Source: Streptomyces tateyamensis (lineage in GTDB: Bacteria > Actinomycetota > Actinomycetes > Streptomycetales > Streptomycetaceae). From it: DNA of 64,000 nucleotides. The position numbers and the translations under genes are program-made. The notes beneath the pieces were generated by a model. It searched no databases. It was not told where the DNA came from and saw only the letters and a program-made list of their open reading frames with translations. Location: the NCBI RefSeq assembly GCF_003205575.1, contig NZ_PYBW01000097.1, positions 58,372 through 122,371 on the forward strand, in the 5' to 3' direction. Below are positions 33,335 to 41,249 of the stretch, in pieces. Position 1 is the stretch's first letter. Every line of letters starts with the position of its first letter.

Positions 33335-34080
33335 TGCTGCGTCACACCGAGCAGGCCATGGGCACCGTCTTCTCCTTCGCGGTGCGCGGCGGCCCGGCCG
33401 GGGCGCTGGCCCCGGCGGTGGCCGAGCTGCACCGGCTGGACGGGCTGTTCTCCACCTACCGCCCGCAGAGCCAGTTGAGCCGGCTGGGGCGCGGCGAGCT
33501 GACGGTGGACCAGTGCGACCCGCTGGTCGCCGAGGCGCTGGCGCACTGCGCGGCGGTGCGGGCGCGCAGCGGCGGGTTCTTCACCGAGCGGCCGGGCGGC
33601 CGGCTGGACCTGTCCGGCTGGGTCAAGGGCTGGGCGGTGGAACGGGCCAGCGACCTGCTGACCGCGGCGGGCTGCCCGGACCACACGGTGACCGGCGGCG
33701 GCGACGTGCAGGCCCGGGGCACCGGGCCGGACGGGCAGCCGTGGCGGGTGGGGGTGGCCGACCCCGCGCGGCCGCAGGCGCTGGCTGCGGTGCTGGCGGG
33801 GTCGGGCGCGTTCGCGGTGGCCACCTCGGGGACGGCCGAGCGGGGGGCGCACATCGTGGACCCGGTCGCGGGGCGGCCGGCCGGCGGGGCGCTGTCCGTC
33901 ACCGTGGTCGGCCCGCGGCTGGCACTGACCGACGCGTACGCCACCGCGGCCTTCGCCATGGGCCCGCACCGCGCGCTGGACTGGGTCACCGCACTGGCCG
34001 GCCACGAGGCCCTGGTGGTCCTGCCCGACGGCCGCCGACTGGGCACCCCGGGACTGGCCCGTCATTTGGCGCAGGGTTAG
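33334..34080 (+). CDS. apbE: FAD:protein FMN transferase
   Basis: ApbE transfers FMN from FAD to a Ser/Thr of a target protein. The 248 residues include the substrate and metal motifs: DLSGWVKGWAVERA, TVTGGGDVQARG and TDAYATAAFAMG, with the Mg-binding aspartate. There is no obvious signal peptide, though many Gram-positive ApbE proteins act outside, so the location is uncertain. The ATG uses the last base of the FMN-binding-protein stop, so the enzyme and its substrate are translationally coupled. Confidence 0.95.
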   Translation: MLRHTEQAMGTVFSFAVRGGPAGALAPAVAELHRLDGLFSTYRPQSQLSRLGRGELTVDQCDPLVAEALAHCAAVRARSGGFFTERPGGRLDLSGWVKGWAVERASDLLTAAGCPDHTVTGGGDVQARGTGPDGQPWRVGVADPARPQALAAVLAGSGAFAVATSGTAERGAHIVDPVAGRPAGGALSVTVVGPRLALTDAYATAAFAMGPHRALDWVTALAGHEALVVLPDGRRLGTPGLARHLAQG

Positions 34081-34101
34081 CCGCCGGGTGAGACTGGCCT
34101 G

Positions 34102-34815
34102 ATGGACGAGAGCGAGGTACACACCGCGGACCAGGGCAGCGGGCTGAGCGGTCGGCTGAACTGGCTGCGGGCCGGGGTGCTCGGCGCCAACGACGGGGTG
34201 GTCTCCACGGCCGGCCTGGTGGTCGGCGTGGCCGGCGCCACCTCGGACGCCACCGCGCTGCTCGCCTCGGGCCTGGCGGGCCTGCTGGCGGGAGCACTGT
34301 CGATGGCCTCCGGGGAGTACGTCTCGGTCAGCACCCAGCGCGACTCCGAGCGGGCCGCGCTGGCCCAGGAGCGGCGCGAGCTGGCCGAGCAGCCGGAGGC
34401 CGAACTGGACGAGCTGACCGACCTGCTCGCCGCGCGCGGCCTGACCACGGCGGTGGCCCGCGAGGTGGCCGAGCAGCTCACCGCCCGGGACGCGCTCGCC
34501 GCGCACGCCCAGGTCGAGCTGGGCATCGACCCGGCGCAGATCGTCAACCCGTGGCATGCCGCCTGGGCCAGCTTCGTCGCCTTCACCGTCGGTGCGCTGC
34601 TGCCGCTGCTGGCCATCGTGCTGCCGCCGGCCGACCTGCGGGTACCGGTCACCGTGGTGGCGGTGCTCTGCGCGCTGGCGCTCACCGGCTGGGCGGGCGC
34701 CCGGCTCGGCGACTCCCCGGTGCGCCCCTCGATCCTGCGCAACCTGCTCGGCGGCGGACTGGCGATGGCCGTCACCTACGCGGCGGGCTCACTCCTGGGC
34801 GCGGCCGGGGTCTGA
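34102..34815 (+). CDS. VIT/CCC1-family iron or manganese transporter
   Basis: The 237-residue protein starts at ATG 34102, 21 bases after apbE. It has the VIT1/CCC1 signature GANDGVVSTAGLVVGVAGA, then LLAGALSMASGEYVSVSTQRDSER, a cytoplasmic helical metal-binding loop (about 85-145) rich in glutamate, and three C-terminal helices. Family members move Fe2+ or Mn2+ out of the cytoplasm. Its closeness to the flavin-reductase genes suggests, but does not prove, a shared iron role. Confidence 0.93.
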   Translation: MDESEVHTADQGSGLSGRLNWLRAGVLGANDGVVSTAGLVVGVAGATSDATALLASGLAGLLAGALSMASGEYVSVSTQRDSERAALAQERRELAEQPEAELDELTDLLAARGLTTAVAREVAEQLTARDALAAHAQVELGIDPAQIVNPWHAAWASFVAFTVGALLPLLAIVLPPADLRVPVTVVAVLCALALTGWAGARLGDSPVRPSILRNLLGGGLAMAVTYAAGSLLGAAGV

Positions 34816-34851
34816 GGCACGGTCGGACTCCGAGGGCACGGTGGCCCGCAC

Positions 34852-34895
34852 GGCGCTGCCCCCGTCCCCGGTTCTCGCGGGACGGGGGCAGCGCC
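34852..34895. terminator. Bidirectional terminator
   Basis: GGCGCTGCCCCCGTCCC at 34852-34868 pairs perfectly over 17 bp with GGGACGGGGGCAGCGCC at 34879-34895 around a 10-base loop, between two convergent genes. Confidence 0.85.
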
Positions 34896-34917
34896 GGGCG
34901 GGCGCGAAGCCCGGGGG

Positions 34918-35142
34918 CTACTTCTTCTTGTTGCCGCCGGCGACCATGACCAGGCCGGCGATCACCGCGAAGGCGACCAACGGGGCGGCGACGTACAGGC
35001 CGAGGGTCTGCGCGACGGTCAGGCCCTTGCCCGGGTCGTCACCGTCGTCGCGGGTCAGCGCGAAGGCGGGCGACGTCATCAGCATCATCAGCGTGGCCGC
35101 TGCGGAGACCGCACCAGCGCGCAAAGCGTTCCTCTTGTCCAC
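34918..35142 (-). CDS. Small membrane protein of unknown function
   Basis: A 74-residue protein read from GTG 35142 (a TTG at 35151 would add three residues). It opens with DKRNALRAG and a signal-like segment (AGAVSAAATLMMLMTSPAFA), probably cleaved after AFA. A short acidic stretch (TRDDGDDPG) follows, then a transmembrane helix (YVAAPLVAFAVIAGLVMVAGG) and a KKK tail. Such a layout suggests an anchored protein with a tiny external loop. No family function is known to me; similar proteins occur across streptomycetes. Confidence 0.75.
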   Translation of the reverse strand: MDKRNALRAGAVSAAATLMMLMTSPAFALTRDDGDDPGKGLTVAQTLGLYVAAPLVAFAVIAGLVMVAGGNKKK

Positions 35143-35163
35143 GATTCCCAAGGTACCGGCCCC

Positions 35164-37371
35164 TTACCGGCCCTCGCGCGGCGGGGTCGGCCTTCCGTGG
35201 CGCCCGCGCCCGGACGCCCGGGCCAGCCCCTCGCCGAGCAGTTCGTGCAACGCCAGCGCACCGGGCTCGGTGGCCAGCCGCTCCAGGGTGACCGGGGTGC
35301 CGGCCCGGTCGGCGACCGGCAGCCGCCAGTTGGGGTACTGGTCCCAGGTGCCCGGCAGGTTCTGCGGGCGCGGGTCGCCCACCGTGTCCGGCAGCCAGAC
35401 CCCGACCAGTTCGGCGGGGGTGGCCAGCAGGAAACGGTAGAGCGCCTGCTGGTCCACGGCGGCGCCGGGCTCCAGCAGCCCCCGCCTGGTCAGCTCGGCG
35501 CGCCAGTCCGCCAGTTCGGCGGCGGCCGCCTCCTGCTCCTCGGCCAGCGGGTGGGCCAGCAGCCCCAGCCGGTGCCGCAGCTCCACGTGGTCCCCGCCCA
35601 GGCGCGCCGCGGTGCTGGGCAGGTCATGGGTGGTGAGGGTGGCCAGGCAGCCGGGCCGCCACCGCTCGGGGGCCAGCGGCGCCCCCTTGGCGCCCTCCTT
35701 GCCGGTCCAGTCCCGCTCGAACCAGAGCACCGAGGTGCCCAGCACCCCACGGGCCGTCAGCTCCTCGCGCACCCCGGGCTCCACGGTGCCCAGGTCCTCG
35801 CCGATCACCGCGGTGCCGGCCCGGTGCGCCTCCAGCGCCAGCACGCCGAGCATCGCCTCGGCGTCGTAGCGCACGTAGGCGCCCTGGGTGGGCGGGTGGC
35901 CGGCGGGCACCCACCAGAGCCGGAACAGGCCCATCACATGGTCGATCCGGATCGCCCCCGCATGCCGGGCGGCGGCCCGCAGCAGTTCGGCGAACGGCGC
36001 GTAGCCGGCCGCGGCCAGCGCGTCCGGGCGCCACGGAGGCAGGCCCCAGTCCTGGCCGTGCGGGTTGAAGGCGTCCGGCGGCGCGCCCACCGAGATGTCG
36101 CCGGCCAGGTGGTCCTGCAACGCCCAGGAGTCGGCGCCGTGCGGGTGGCAGCCGATCGCCAGGTCGTGGATCAGACCGACCGCCATACCGGCCCGCTCGG
36201 CGGCCAGTTGGGCACCGCTCAGCTGCTCGTCGACCAGCCAGGCGAGCCAGCGGTGGAACTCGATCTGCTCGGCCAGTTCGGCCCGGGCGGCGGCCACCTG
36301 CGGGGAGCCCGGGTGGCGCAGGCCCTTGGGCCAGGCGTGCCAGTCGCTGCCGTGCTGCTCGGCCAGCGCCGTCCAGCCGGCGTACTGCTCCAGCCAGTCG
36401 CCCTCGCGCCGGACGAAGGCCTGGTAGGCCGCCTCCCGGCCCGGGCCGCGCGGCACGGTGTGCAGCACCCGCAGCGCCTCCTGCTTGACCGCCCAGACCG
36501 CATCCCGGTCGACCAGCCCGTCGTGCTCCAGCACCTCGGCGCGCAACCGCCCGGCGCGCTGGGCCAGTTCGTCCAGGGCGGCGCGGTCGGCGGCGGACGC
36601 GTAGGCGTACTCGGGCAGCGCCTCGATCCGCAGGTGCACCGGGTCGGCGAACCGGCGGCTGGAGGGGCGGTACGGGGACGGGTCGGAGGGGGCGCCGGGC
36701 AGCCCCGCGTGCAGCGGGTTGATCTGCAGGAAGTCGGCGCCCAGCGCGCCGGCCGACCACTGGGCCAGCTCCGCCAGGTCGCCCAGGTCGCCCATCCCCC
36801 AGGAGCGCTCGGAGAGCACCGAGTACAGCTGGGCCAGGAAGCCCCAGCCGCGGCCGGGCAGCGGGGCCAACCGGTCCGGGGTGACGATCAGGGTGGCCGA
36901 CTCGGTGCGGTCGGCCAGCCGCAGGTGCAGGGTGTGCCGGCCCAGCGGCAGGTCGGCCGGCAGCCAGTGCGAGCGGCCGGAGGGCAGCTGCCAGTCGCCG
37001 CCGTCCTCCAGCTCGATGCTCAGGCGGGCGGCGGCCGGGGCGTCCAGCGCGGTGCGGCGCCCGGCCCGGGCCACCAGGCAGCGCGGCAGCAGGCGCTCCG
37101 CGGCCGCCTCCCGGTGCAGGCGCAGCTCCCGCTCGACGGCCTCCGGCGAGCTCGCGTCCACCCCGAGCGCGGCCAGCACCGCGATCAGCGTGGCGGCGCC
37201 CACCTGGACGAAGTCCCCGTCACCGGCGTCGTAGCTGCTGTCCACTCCGTGCGCGTGCGCCAGTGCGGCCAGCGCCGCTGACGGTGCGTCCTCCCCTGGC
37301 TCGTCGGGCGCGGGGCCCGGAGCTGATGACTCGTCACGGTGCTCCTCGGAACGGTCCAGATACGCGGCCAA
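35164..37371 (-). CDS. malQ: 4-alpha-glucanotransferase (amylomaltase, GH77)
   Basis: MalQ transfers alpha-1,4-glucan segments between maltooligosaccharides in the cytoplasm, in glycogen/maltodextrin metabolism. The 735 residues start at TTG 37371, a choice supported by AGGAGG five bases upstream. GH77 motifs are visible: nucleophile region IRIDHVMGLFRLWW, acid/base region IGEDLGTV, and TTHDLPSTAARL. The YSVLSERSWGMGDLGDL and INPLHAG segments are typical, and the first 140 residues form the beta-rich N-terminal extension of the longer bacterial amylomaltases. It is monocistronic. Confidence 0.95.
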   Translation of the reverse strand: MAAYLDRSEEHRDESSAPGPAPDEPGEDAPSAALAALAHAHGVDSSYDAGDGDFVQVGAATLIAVLAALGVDASSPEAVERELRLHREAAAERLLPRCLVARAGRRTALDAPAAARLSIELEDGGDWQLPSGRSHWLPADLPLGRHTLHLRLADRTESATLIVTPDRLAPLPGRGWGFLAQLYSVLSERSWGMGDLGDLAELAQWSAGALGADFLQINPLHAGLPGAPSDPSPYRPSSRRFADPVHLRIEALPEYAYASAADRAALDELAQRAGRLRAEVLEHDGLVDRDAVWAVKQEALRVLHTVPRGPGREAAYQAFVRREGDWLEQYAGWTALAEQHGSDWHAWPKGLRHPGSPQVAAARAELAEQIEFHRWLAWLVDEQLSGAQLAAERAGMAVGLIHDLAIGCHPHGADSWALQDHLAGDISVGAPPDAFNPHGQDWGLPPWRPDALAAAGYAPFAELLRAAARHAGAIRIDHVMGLFRLWWVPAGHPPTQGAYVRYDAEAMLGVLALEAHRAGTAVIGEDLGTVEPGVREELTARGVLGTSVLWFERDWTGKEGAKGAPLAPERWRPGCLATLTTHDLPSTAARLGGDHVELRHRLGLLAHPLAEEQEAAAAELADWRAELTRRGLLEPGAAVDQQALYRFLLATPAELVGVWLPDTVGDPRPQNLPGTWDQYPNWRLPVADRAGTPVTLERLATEPGALALHELLGEGLARASGRGRHGRPTPPREGR

Positions 37372-37488
37372 CGCGACCTCCTGGCAACGGCGAACAGTCG
37401 GGCTCCAGTCCTACCCGGCGCACCAGCCCACCACCCCTCCCGGCACGCCGCCCGAGCGGGCGAAGCACCGGTGGCAGGGGCACCGGGG

Positions 37489-37566
37489 TCACCGGAAAGG
37501 GCGATTGTCCGGCACCCCCTCCAGGAGATCCTCCGGGATGGTGACGGTGATCCTCTTCGTTGCCAT
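37489..37566 (-). pseudogene. Truncated ribbon-helix-helix (CopG-like) remnant
   Basis: The frame reads ATG at 37566 to TGA at 37489, 25 codons, beginning MATKRITVTIPEDLLEGV. That opening is the beta strand and first-helix start of CopG/RHH antitoxins and repressors, but the rest of the fold (about 30-60 residues) is missing. There is no strong ribosome-binding site and no toxin gene beside it. It is either a decayed antitoxin gene or a chance resemblance of a short frame. Confidence 0.4.
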
Positions 37567-37668
37567 ACGTTCGACCGTAGGCGCGGCCCTGGTCGAGGCC
37601 TACGACTCCCGGGGTTGCTGCCCCCGCACGTCGCCGTACTGAAGATCTGACCCCTCCCCGAACGCGGC

Positions 37669-37709
37669 GGGCCGGCTCCACCCCCTCACACGAGGGGCGG
37701 GGCCGGCCC
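37669..37709. terminator. Imperfect hairpin after the HNH nuclease gene
   Basis: GGGCCGGCTCCACCCCCTC (37669-37687) faces GAGGGGCGGGGCCGGCCC (37692-37709) with one bulge and a short loop. It lies 38 bases downstream of the HNH gene stop on the minus strand. Confidence 0.5.
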
Positions 37710-37746
37710 ATGGGGCTGCCGCGGTGCTGGTGCGGCCCGGGGTGGG

Positions 37747-38337
37747 TCAGGCGGTGAGCGCTTCGGGCTCGCCGCGGTGGATGCGGGTCGGGGGGTGCTC
37801 GGTATGGTCGTAGTGCTCGAAGTCACGGAACTGGTCCGTGCCGCCGTACGGCTCCAGGTAGGGCCGCCAGCGCGGGTCCTTGATCCCGGTTCCGATGATG
37901 CGCCAGGCCAGTCCGCTGGGCGGGGCCGGAGGTCGCTTCATCCGCCACCCGAGCTCGGTGAGGTGGCGGTCGGCCTTCATGTGGTTGCAGCGGCGGCAGG
38001 CCGCCACCACGTTGTCCCAGCGGTGCTGACCGCCTCGACTGCGCGGGATCACGTGGTCGACGCTGGTCGCGGCGGCCCCGCAATACACGCACCGCCCGTG
38101 GTCACGGGCGAACAGAGCGCGGCGGGTGAGCGGTACTGGCCCGCAGAACGGCACCCGGACGAACCGGGTCAGCCGGACCACGGAGGGCGCCGTAACGGCG
38201 CTGGTGGCGCTGTGCAGAGTGACACCCGAATCCTCGAGGCTGACTGCCTTGTGGTTGAGGACCAGGATGAGGGCGCGGCGCATCGATACGACGCCGAGTG
38301 GCTCGTACGACGCGTTGAGGACCAGGACATGCGGCAC
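37747..38337 (-). CDS. HNH endonuclease
   Basis: The 196-residue protein starts at GTG 38337 behind AAGGAGG. The N-terminal part (VLVLNASYEPLGVVSMRRAL) is the conserved start of a family of HNH proteins widespread in actinobacteria. The nuclease core has a structural zinc site C83-C86 (CVYCG) and C114-C117 (CRRCN), with D94-H95 in VDHVIPRSRGG and N109 in RWDNV as catalytic HNH residues. It is not next to restriction, CRISPR or phage genes, so it is probably a chromosomal housekeeping-type member of unknown target. Confidence 0.9.
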   Translation of the reverse strand: MPHVLVLNASYEPLGVVSMRRALILVLNHKAVSLEDSGVTLHSATSAVTAPSVVRLTRFVRVPFCGPVPLTRRALFARDHGRCVYCGAAATSVDHVIPRSRGGQHRWDNVVAACRRCNHMKADRHLTELGWRMKRPPAPPSGLAWRIIGTGIKDPRWRPYLEPYGGTDQFRDFEHYDHTEHPPTRIHRGEPEALTA

Positions 38338-38637
38338 GGATGCCTCCTTGGACGCCTGCGGCGCGTGGCTTGCGCCGGGACGAGCGGATGACCGCGCATC
38401 GCTGCACGATCACCCCCAGTGTCGCCTTACGGCTTTGTACGGCGCCACCACTACCGGGTAACAGGCCGAAGAGGGTTCGGCCGCCACCCGGTCGTACTGA
38501 TCTCTATGCCCACACCTGCGACTCGACGCACTCGAACGCTGATATCGCCGCGTCGGGCAGCCTTCGCCCGGGGCAAAGGCTGCCTGGCGCGGCACTAGGC
38601 TGAGGCCGGACGTGCAAGCACCGCAGGAGGACCGCCC
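38338..38637. promoter_or_regulatory. Divergent region between the HNH and mechanosensitive-channel genes
   Basis: These 300 bases contain both ribosome-binding sites (AAGGAGG near 38346 on the minus strand, AGGAGG near 38626) and presumably both promoters. No additional gene or clear repeat is visible. Confidence 0.35.
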
Positions 38638-39669
38638 GTGACCGACGTGACCAGCAGCACCCGCCAAGCGGCCGGGTGGCTCGACACCCATTGGCAGAGC
38701 TGGGTGGAGGGCACCTTGCGGGCGGTGCTGATCGTGGTGCTGGCGCTGGTGCTGCGGGCCGTGGTGCGCAAGCTGATCGACCAGTTCATCCACCGGATGG
38801 CGGCCCGGGCCGAGCAGAACGACCACGAGACCAGCAGCAGGCTCGGTGGCCTGCTGGTGAACAACGAGCGACGAGCCCAGCGCTCGGCCGCGATCGGCTC
38901 GGTGCTGCGCAGCGTCGCCTCGTTCTCGATCCTGGGCACCGCCGCGCTGATGGTGCTCGCCGGGATCGGGGTGGACCTGGCCCCGCTGCTGGCCAGCGCC
39001 GGGGTGGCGGGCGTGGCGCTCGGTTTCGGCGCCCGCAACCTGGTGACCGACTTCCTGTCCGGGGTCTTCATGATCATGGAGGACCAGTACGGCGTCGGGG
39101 ACGAGATCGACACGGGCGTGGCCGCCGGCACCGTGCTGGAGGTGGGCCTGCGGGTGACCAAGCTGCGCGGGGCCGGCGGCGAGATCTGGTACATCCGCAA
39201 CGGCGAGGTGAAGCGGATCGCCAACATGAGCCAGGGCTGGTCCACCGCGACCGTGGACCTGCAGGTGGGCTACCGCGAGGACCTGGAGCTGGTCCGCGAG
39301 CTGGTCACCGACGCCATCGAGGCGATGGCCAAGGAGACGCCCTGGGACGAGCTGCTCTGGGCGCCGGGCGAGGTGCTCGGGGTGGAGTCGGTCTCCGCCG
39401 AGACCGTGGTGCTGCGGGTCGAGGCCCGGACCATGCCGGGCCGGAGCGCCACGGTCGGCCGGGAGCTGCGGCTGCGGCTCAAGCAGGCCTTCGACCGGGC
39501 CGGGGTCAAGCTGAAGGAGGACACTTCGGCGGCCGTGCCCAAGCCGACCCTGGCGGAGGCGCAGGCGCCCTCCTCGCTGGCCGACCCGACCTCGGCCCGC
39601 TCGCTGGCCTCCAGGCCGATACCGCCGCCGTCGCCGGAGGAGCAGGCCGCCTTCGGCAAGCTCCCCTGA
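38638..39669 (+). CDS. MscS-family mechanosensitive ion channel
   Basis: The 343-residue protein starts at GTG 38638. Helices lie at about 25-45 and 85-110, and the pore-lining TM3 is recognised by LLASAGVAGVALGFGARNLVTDFLSG at about 118-143. The cytoplasmic beta domain follows (FMIMEDQYGVGDEID, IWYIRNGEVKRIANMSQGW), then an alpha/beta domain and a Pro/Ala/Ser-rich tail. It should open on membrane tension during osmotic downshock. It is monocistronic, followed by a terminator. Confidence 0.93.
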   Translation: MTDVTSSTRQAAGWLDTHWQSWVEGTLRAVLIVVLALVLRAVVRKLIDQFIHRMAARAEQNDHETSSRLGGLLVNNERRAQRSAAIGSVLRSVASFSILGTAALMVLAGIGVDLAPLLASAGVAGVALGFGARNLVTDFLSGVFMIMEDQYGVGDEIDTGVAAGTVLEVGLRVTKLRGAGGEIWYIRNGEVKRIANMSQGWSTATVDLQVGYREDLELVRELVTDAIEAMAKETPWDELLWAPGEVLGVESVSAETVVLRVEARTMPGRSATVGRELRLRLKQAFDRAGVKLKEDTSAAVPKPTLAEAQAPSSLADPTSARSLASRPIPPPSPEEQAAFGKLP

Positions 39670-39766
39670 CGGCGCCGCCCGCCCACCGCGCCGCCCGCCC
39701 ACGCGCCGCGCTCCGGCCGCGCCGTCCGGCCGCCGCAGCGCCGCGCAACCGTCAGGTCCGCCGCCG

Positions 39767-39807
39767 CGAAGCCCCGCACCCCACCGATCCGGGAGTGCGG
39801 GGCTTCG
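39767..39807. terminator. Terminator after the MscS gene
   Basis: CGAAGCCCCGCAC at 39767-39779 pairs perfectly with GTGCGGGGCTTCG at 39795-39807, with a 15-base loop, about 100 bases after the stop. Confidence 0.65.
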
Positions 39808-39811
39808 TCGT

Positions 39812-39852
39812 ATCCATTGACACTCCATAGATTGTTAGTAAAGTTTCCAGTC
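39812..39852 (+). promoter_or_regulatory. Promoter/operator candidate of the ROK sugar regulon
   Basis: TTGACA at 39817-39822 is a perfect -35 sequence. The AT-rich stretch that follows, CATAGATTGTTAGTAAAGTT, stands out sharply from its GC-rich surroundings. No ideal -10 hexamer lies at 17 bases. Such AT-rich motifs often precede ROK-repressor genes, so this may be an operator for the ROK protein. Confidence 0.45.
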
Positions 39853-39911
39853 GTCAGCCCGCAATGGACGGAGCTGGCGGTCCCGGCGAGCGACGGAGGA
39901 GGATCGACCCC

Positions 39912-41108
39912 GTGAACGACTCCACCCGCCCCACGGCCGCCCCCCGCCCCGGCACCCCCAGCCGCCTGCGCGCCATCAACGACCGCGCCGCGCTCGACCT
40001 GCTGTTGGAGCACGGCCCGCTCTCCCGCACCCGGATCGGCGCCCTCACCGGCCTGTCCAAGCCCACCGCCTCCCAGCTGCTGGCCCGCCTGGAGGCGGTC
40101 GGCCTGGTGGTCCCGGTCGGCACCACGGCCGGCGGCCCAGGACCCAACGCCCAGCTGTACGAGGTGAACCCGGACGCCGGCTACGTCGCCGGCCTGGATG
40201 TGACGCCCAGTCAGATCCGTTTCGCGGTGGCCGACCTGACCGGCCGCACCCGCGCCGAGTACACCCTGGCCACCCCCGGCCGGCAGGCCTCGGGCACCGT
40301 GGCGCGGGTGGCCGACGGGCTGGCCGAGGTGCTGCGCCGGGCCGAACTGCCCTGGGGCAGCCTGAGCGAGGTGGTGATCGGCACCCCGGGCGCGCTGGAC
40401 CCGCAGACGGGCAAGCTGCGCTACGCCGCCCACCTGCCCGGCTGGCACACCCCGGACCTGACCGGCGAGCTGGCCGCCGCACTCGGCGCCCCGGTGGCGA
40501 TCGAGAACGACGTCAACCTGGCCGCGGTCGCCGAGCAGGCGCTCGGCTCGGCCCGCGGCAGTCAGGACTTCGTGCTGCTCTGGGCCGAGGACGGGATCGG
40601 CGCCGCGATCGTGATCGGCGGCCGGCTGCACCGAGGATTCACCGGCGGCGCCGGGGAGGTCGGCTACATGCCGCTCCCGGGCGCGCCGCTGGTGCGCAAC
40701 GTCCGCCGGGAGAACTCCGGCGGGTTCCAGGAGCTGGCCGGCGCCAACGCCGTGCTGGCCCTGGCCAAGCAGTACCGGCTGACCGCCAAGTCGGCCGAGG
40801 CGGCGATCGCCCGCGCGCTCGGGACCCCGGGTGCGGGCGAGGAGTTCCTCCAGGTGCTGGCCAACCGGCTGGCCACCGGGCTGGCCGCGATCGTCGCCGT
40901 GGTCGACCCCGAGCTCGTCGTGCTCTCCGGCGGGATTCCCACCGCCGGCGGCGAGCGGCTGCGCGAGCTGGTCCGGGAGGAGCTGACCGGACTGGCCGTA
41001 CCGCGGCCCAAGGTGCGCAGTTCCACCGTCCAGGGCTCGCCGGTGCTGCACGGCGCCCTGCAACGAGCCCTGACCGACGCACGGGAGAGGGCCTTCACCA
41101 CCGCCTGA
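39912..41108 (+). CDS. ROK-family transcriptional repressor
   Basis: The 398-residue protein is read from GTG 39912 behind AGGAGG; an ATG at 39864 would add 16 residues. The winged helix-turn-helix is at about 18-66 (LLEHGPLSRTRIGALTGLS and KPTASQLLARLEAVGLV). The ROK domain follows: VAGLDVTPSQIRFAVAD, VVIGTPGALDPQTG, AIENDVNLAA and EVGYMPLPGAP. The Cys-rich zinc signature of many ROK proteins is missing. It heads a gene set for uptake and use of a sugar and probably represses it in the absence of the sugar. Confidence 0.92.
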   Translation: MNDSTRPTAAPRPGTPSRLRAINDRAALDLLLEHGPLSRTRIGALTGLSKPTASQLLARLEAVGLVVPVGTTAGGPGPNAQLYEVNPDAGYVAGLDVTPSQIRFAVADLTGRTRAEYTLATPGRQASGTVARVADGLAEVLRRAELPWGSLSEVVIGTPGALDPQTGKLRYAAHLPGWHTPDLTGELAAALGAPVAIENDVNLAAVAEQALGSARGSQDFVLLWAEDGIGAAIVIGGRLHRGFTGGAGEVGYMPLPGAPLVRNVRRENSGGFQELAGANAVLALAKQYRLTAKSAEAAIARALGTPGAGEEFLQVLANRLATGLAAIVAVVDPELVVLSGGIPTAGGERLRELVREELTGLAVPRPKVRSSTVQGSPVLHGALQRALTDARERAFTTA

Positions 41109-41249
41109 CCCGCCGTCGACTCCCCGCCATGCCTGCCATGCCCGCACCCACGGCACCACCCGTACTCACGGCACCACCCGCTCCTCCTCCCCCAACCCCC
41201 GCCGGGCCGTCGGGCGATGACGCCTGCCCCCGTACCCTCAGGAGTTCCC

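Larger units (their letters stand above)
37372..37746. other. Intergenic region between malQ and the HNH nuclease gene
   Basis: These 375 bases hold the malQ ribosome-binding site, the short RHH-like remnant at 37489-37566 and a hairpin near 37669-37709. I see no full-length gene in it. Confidence 0.5.
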
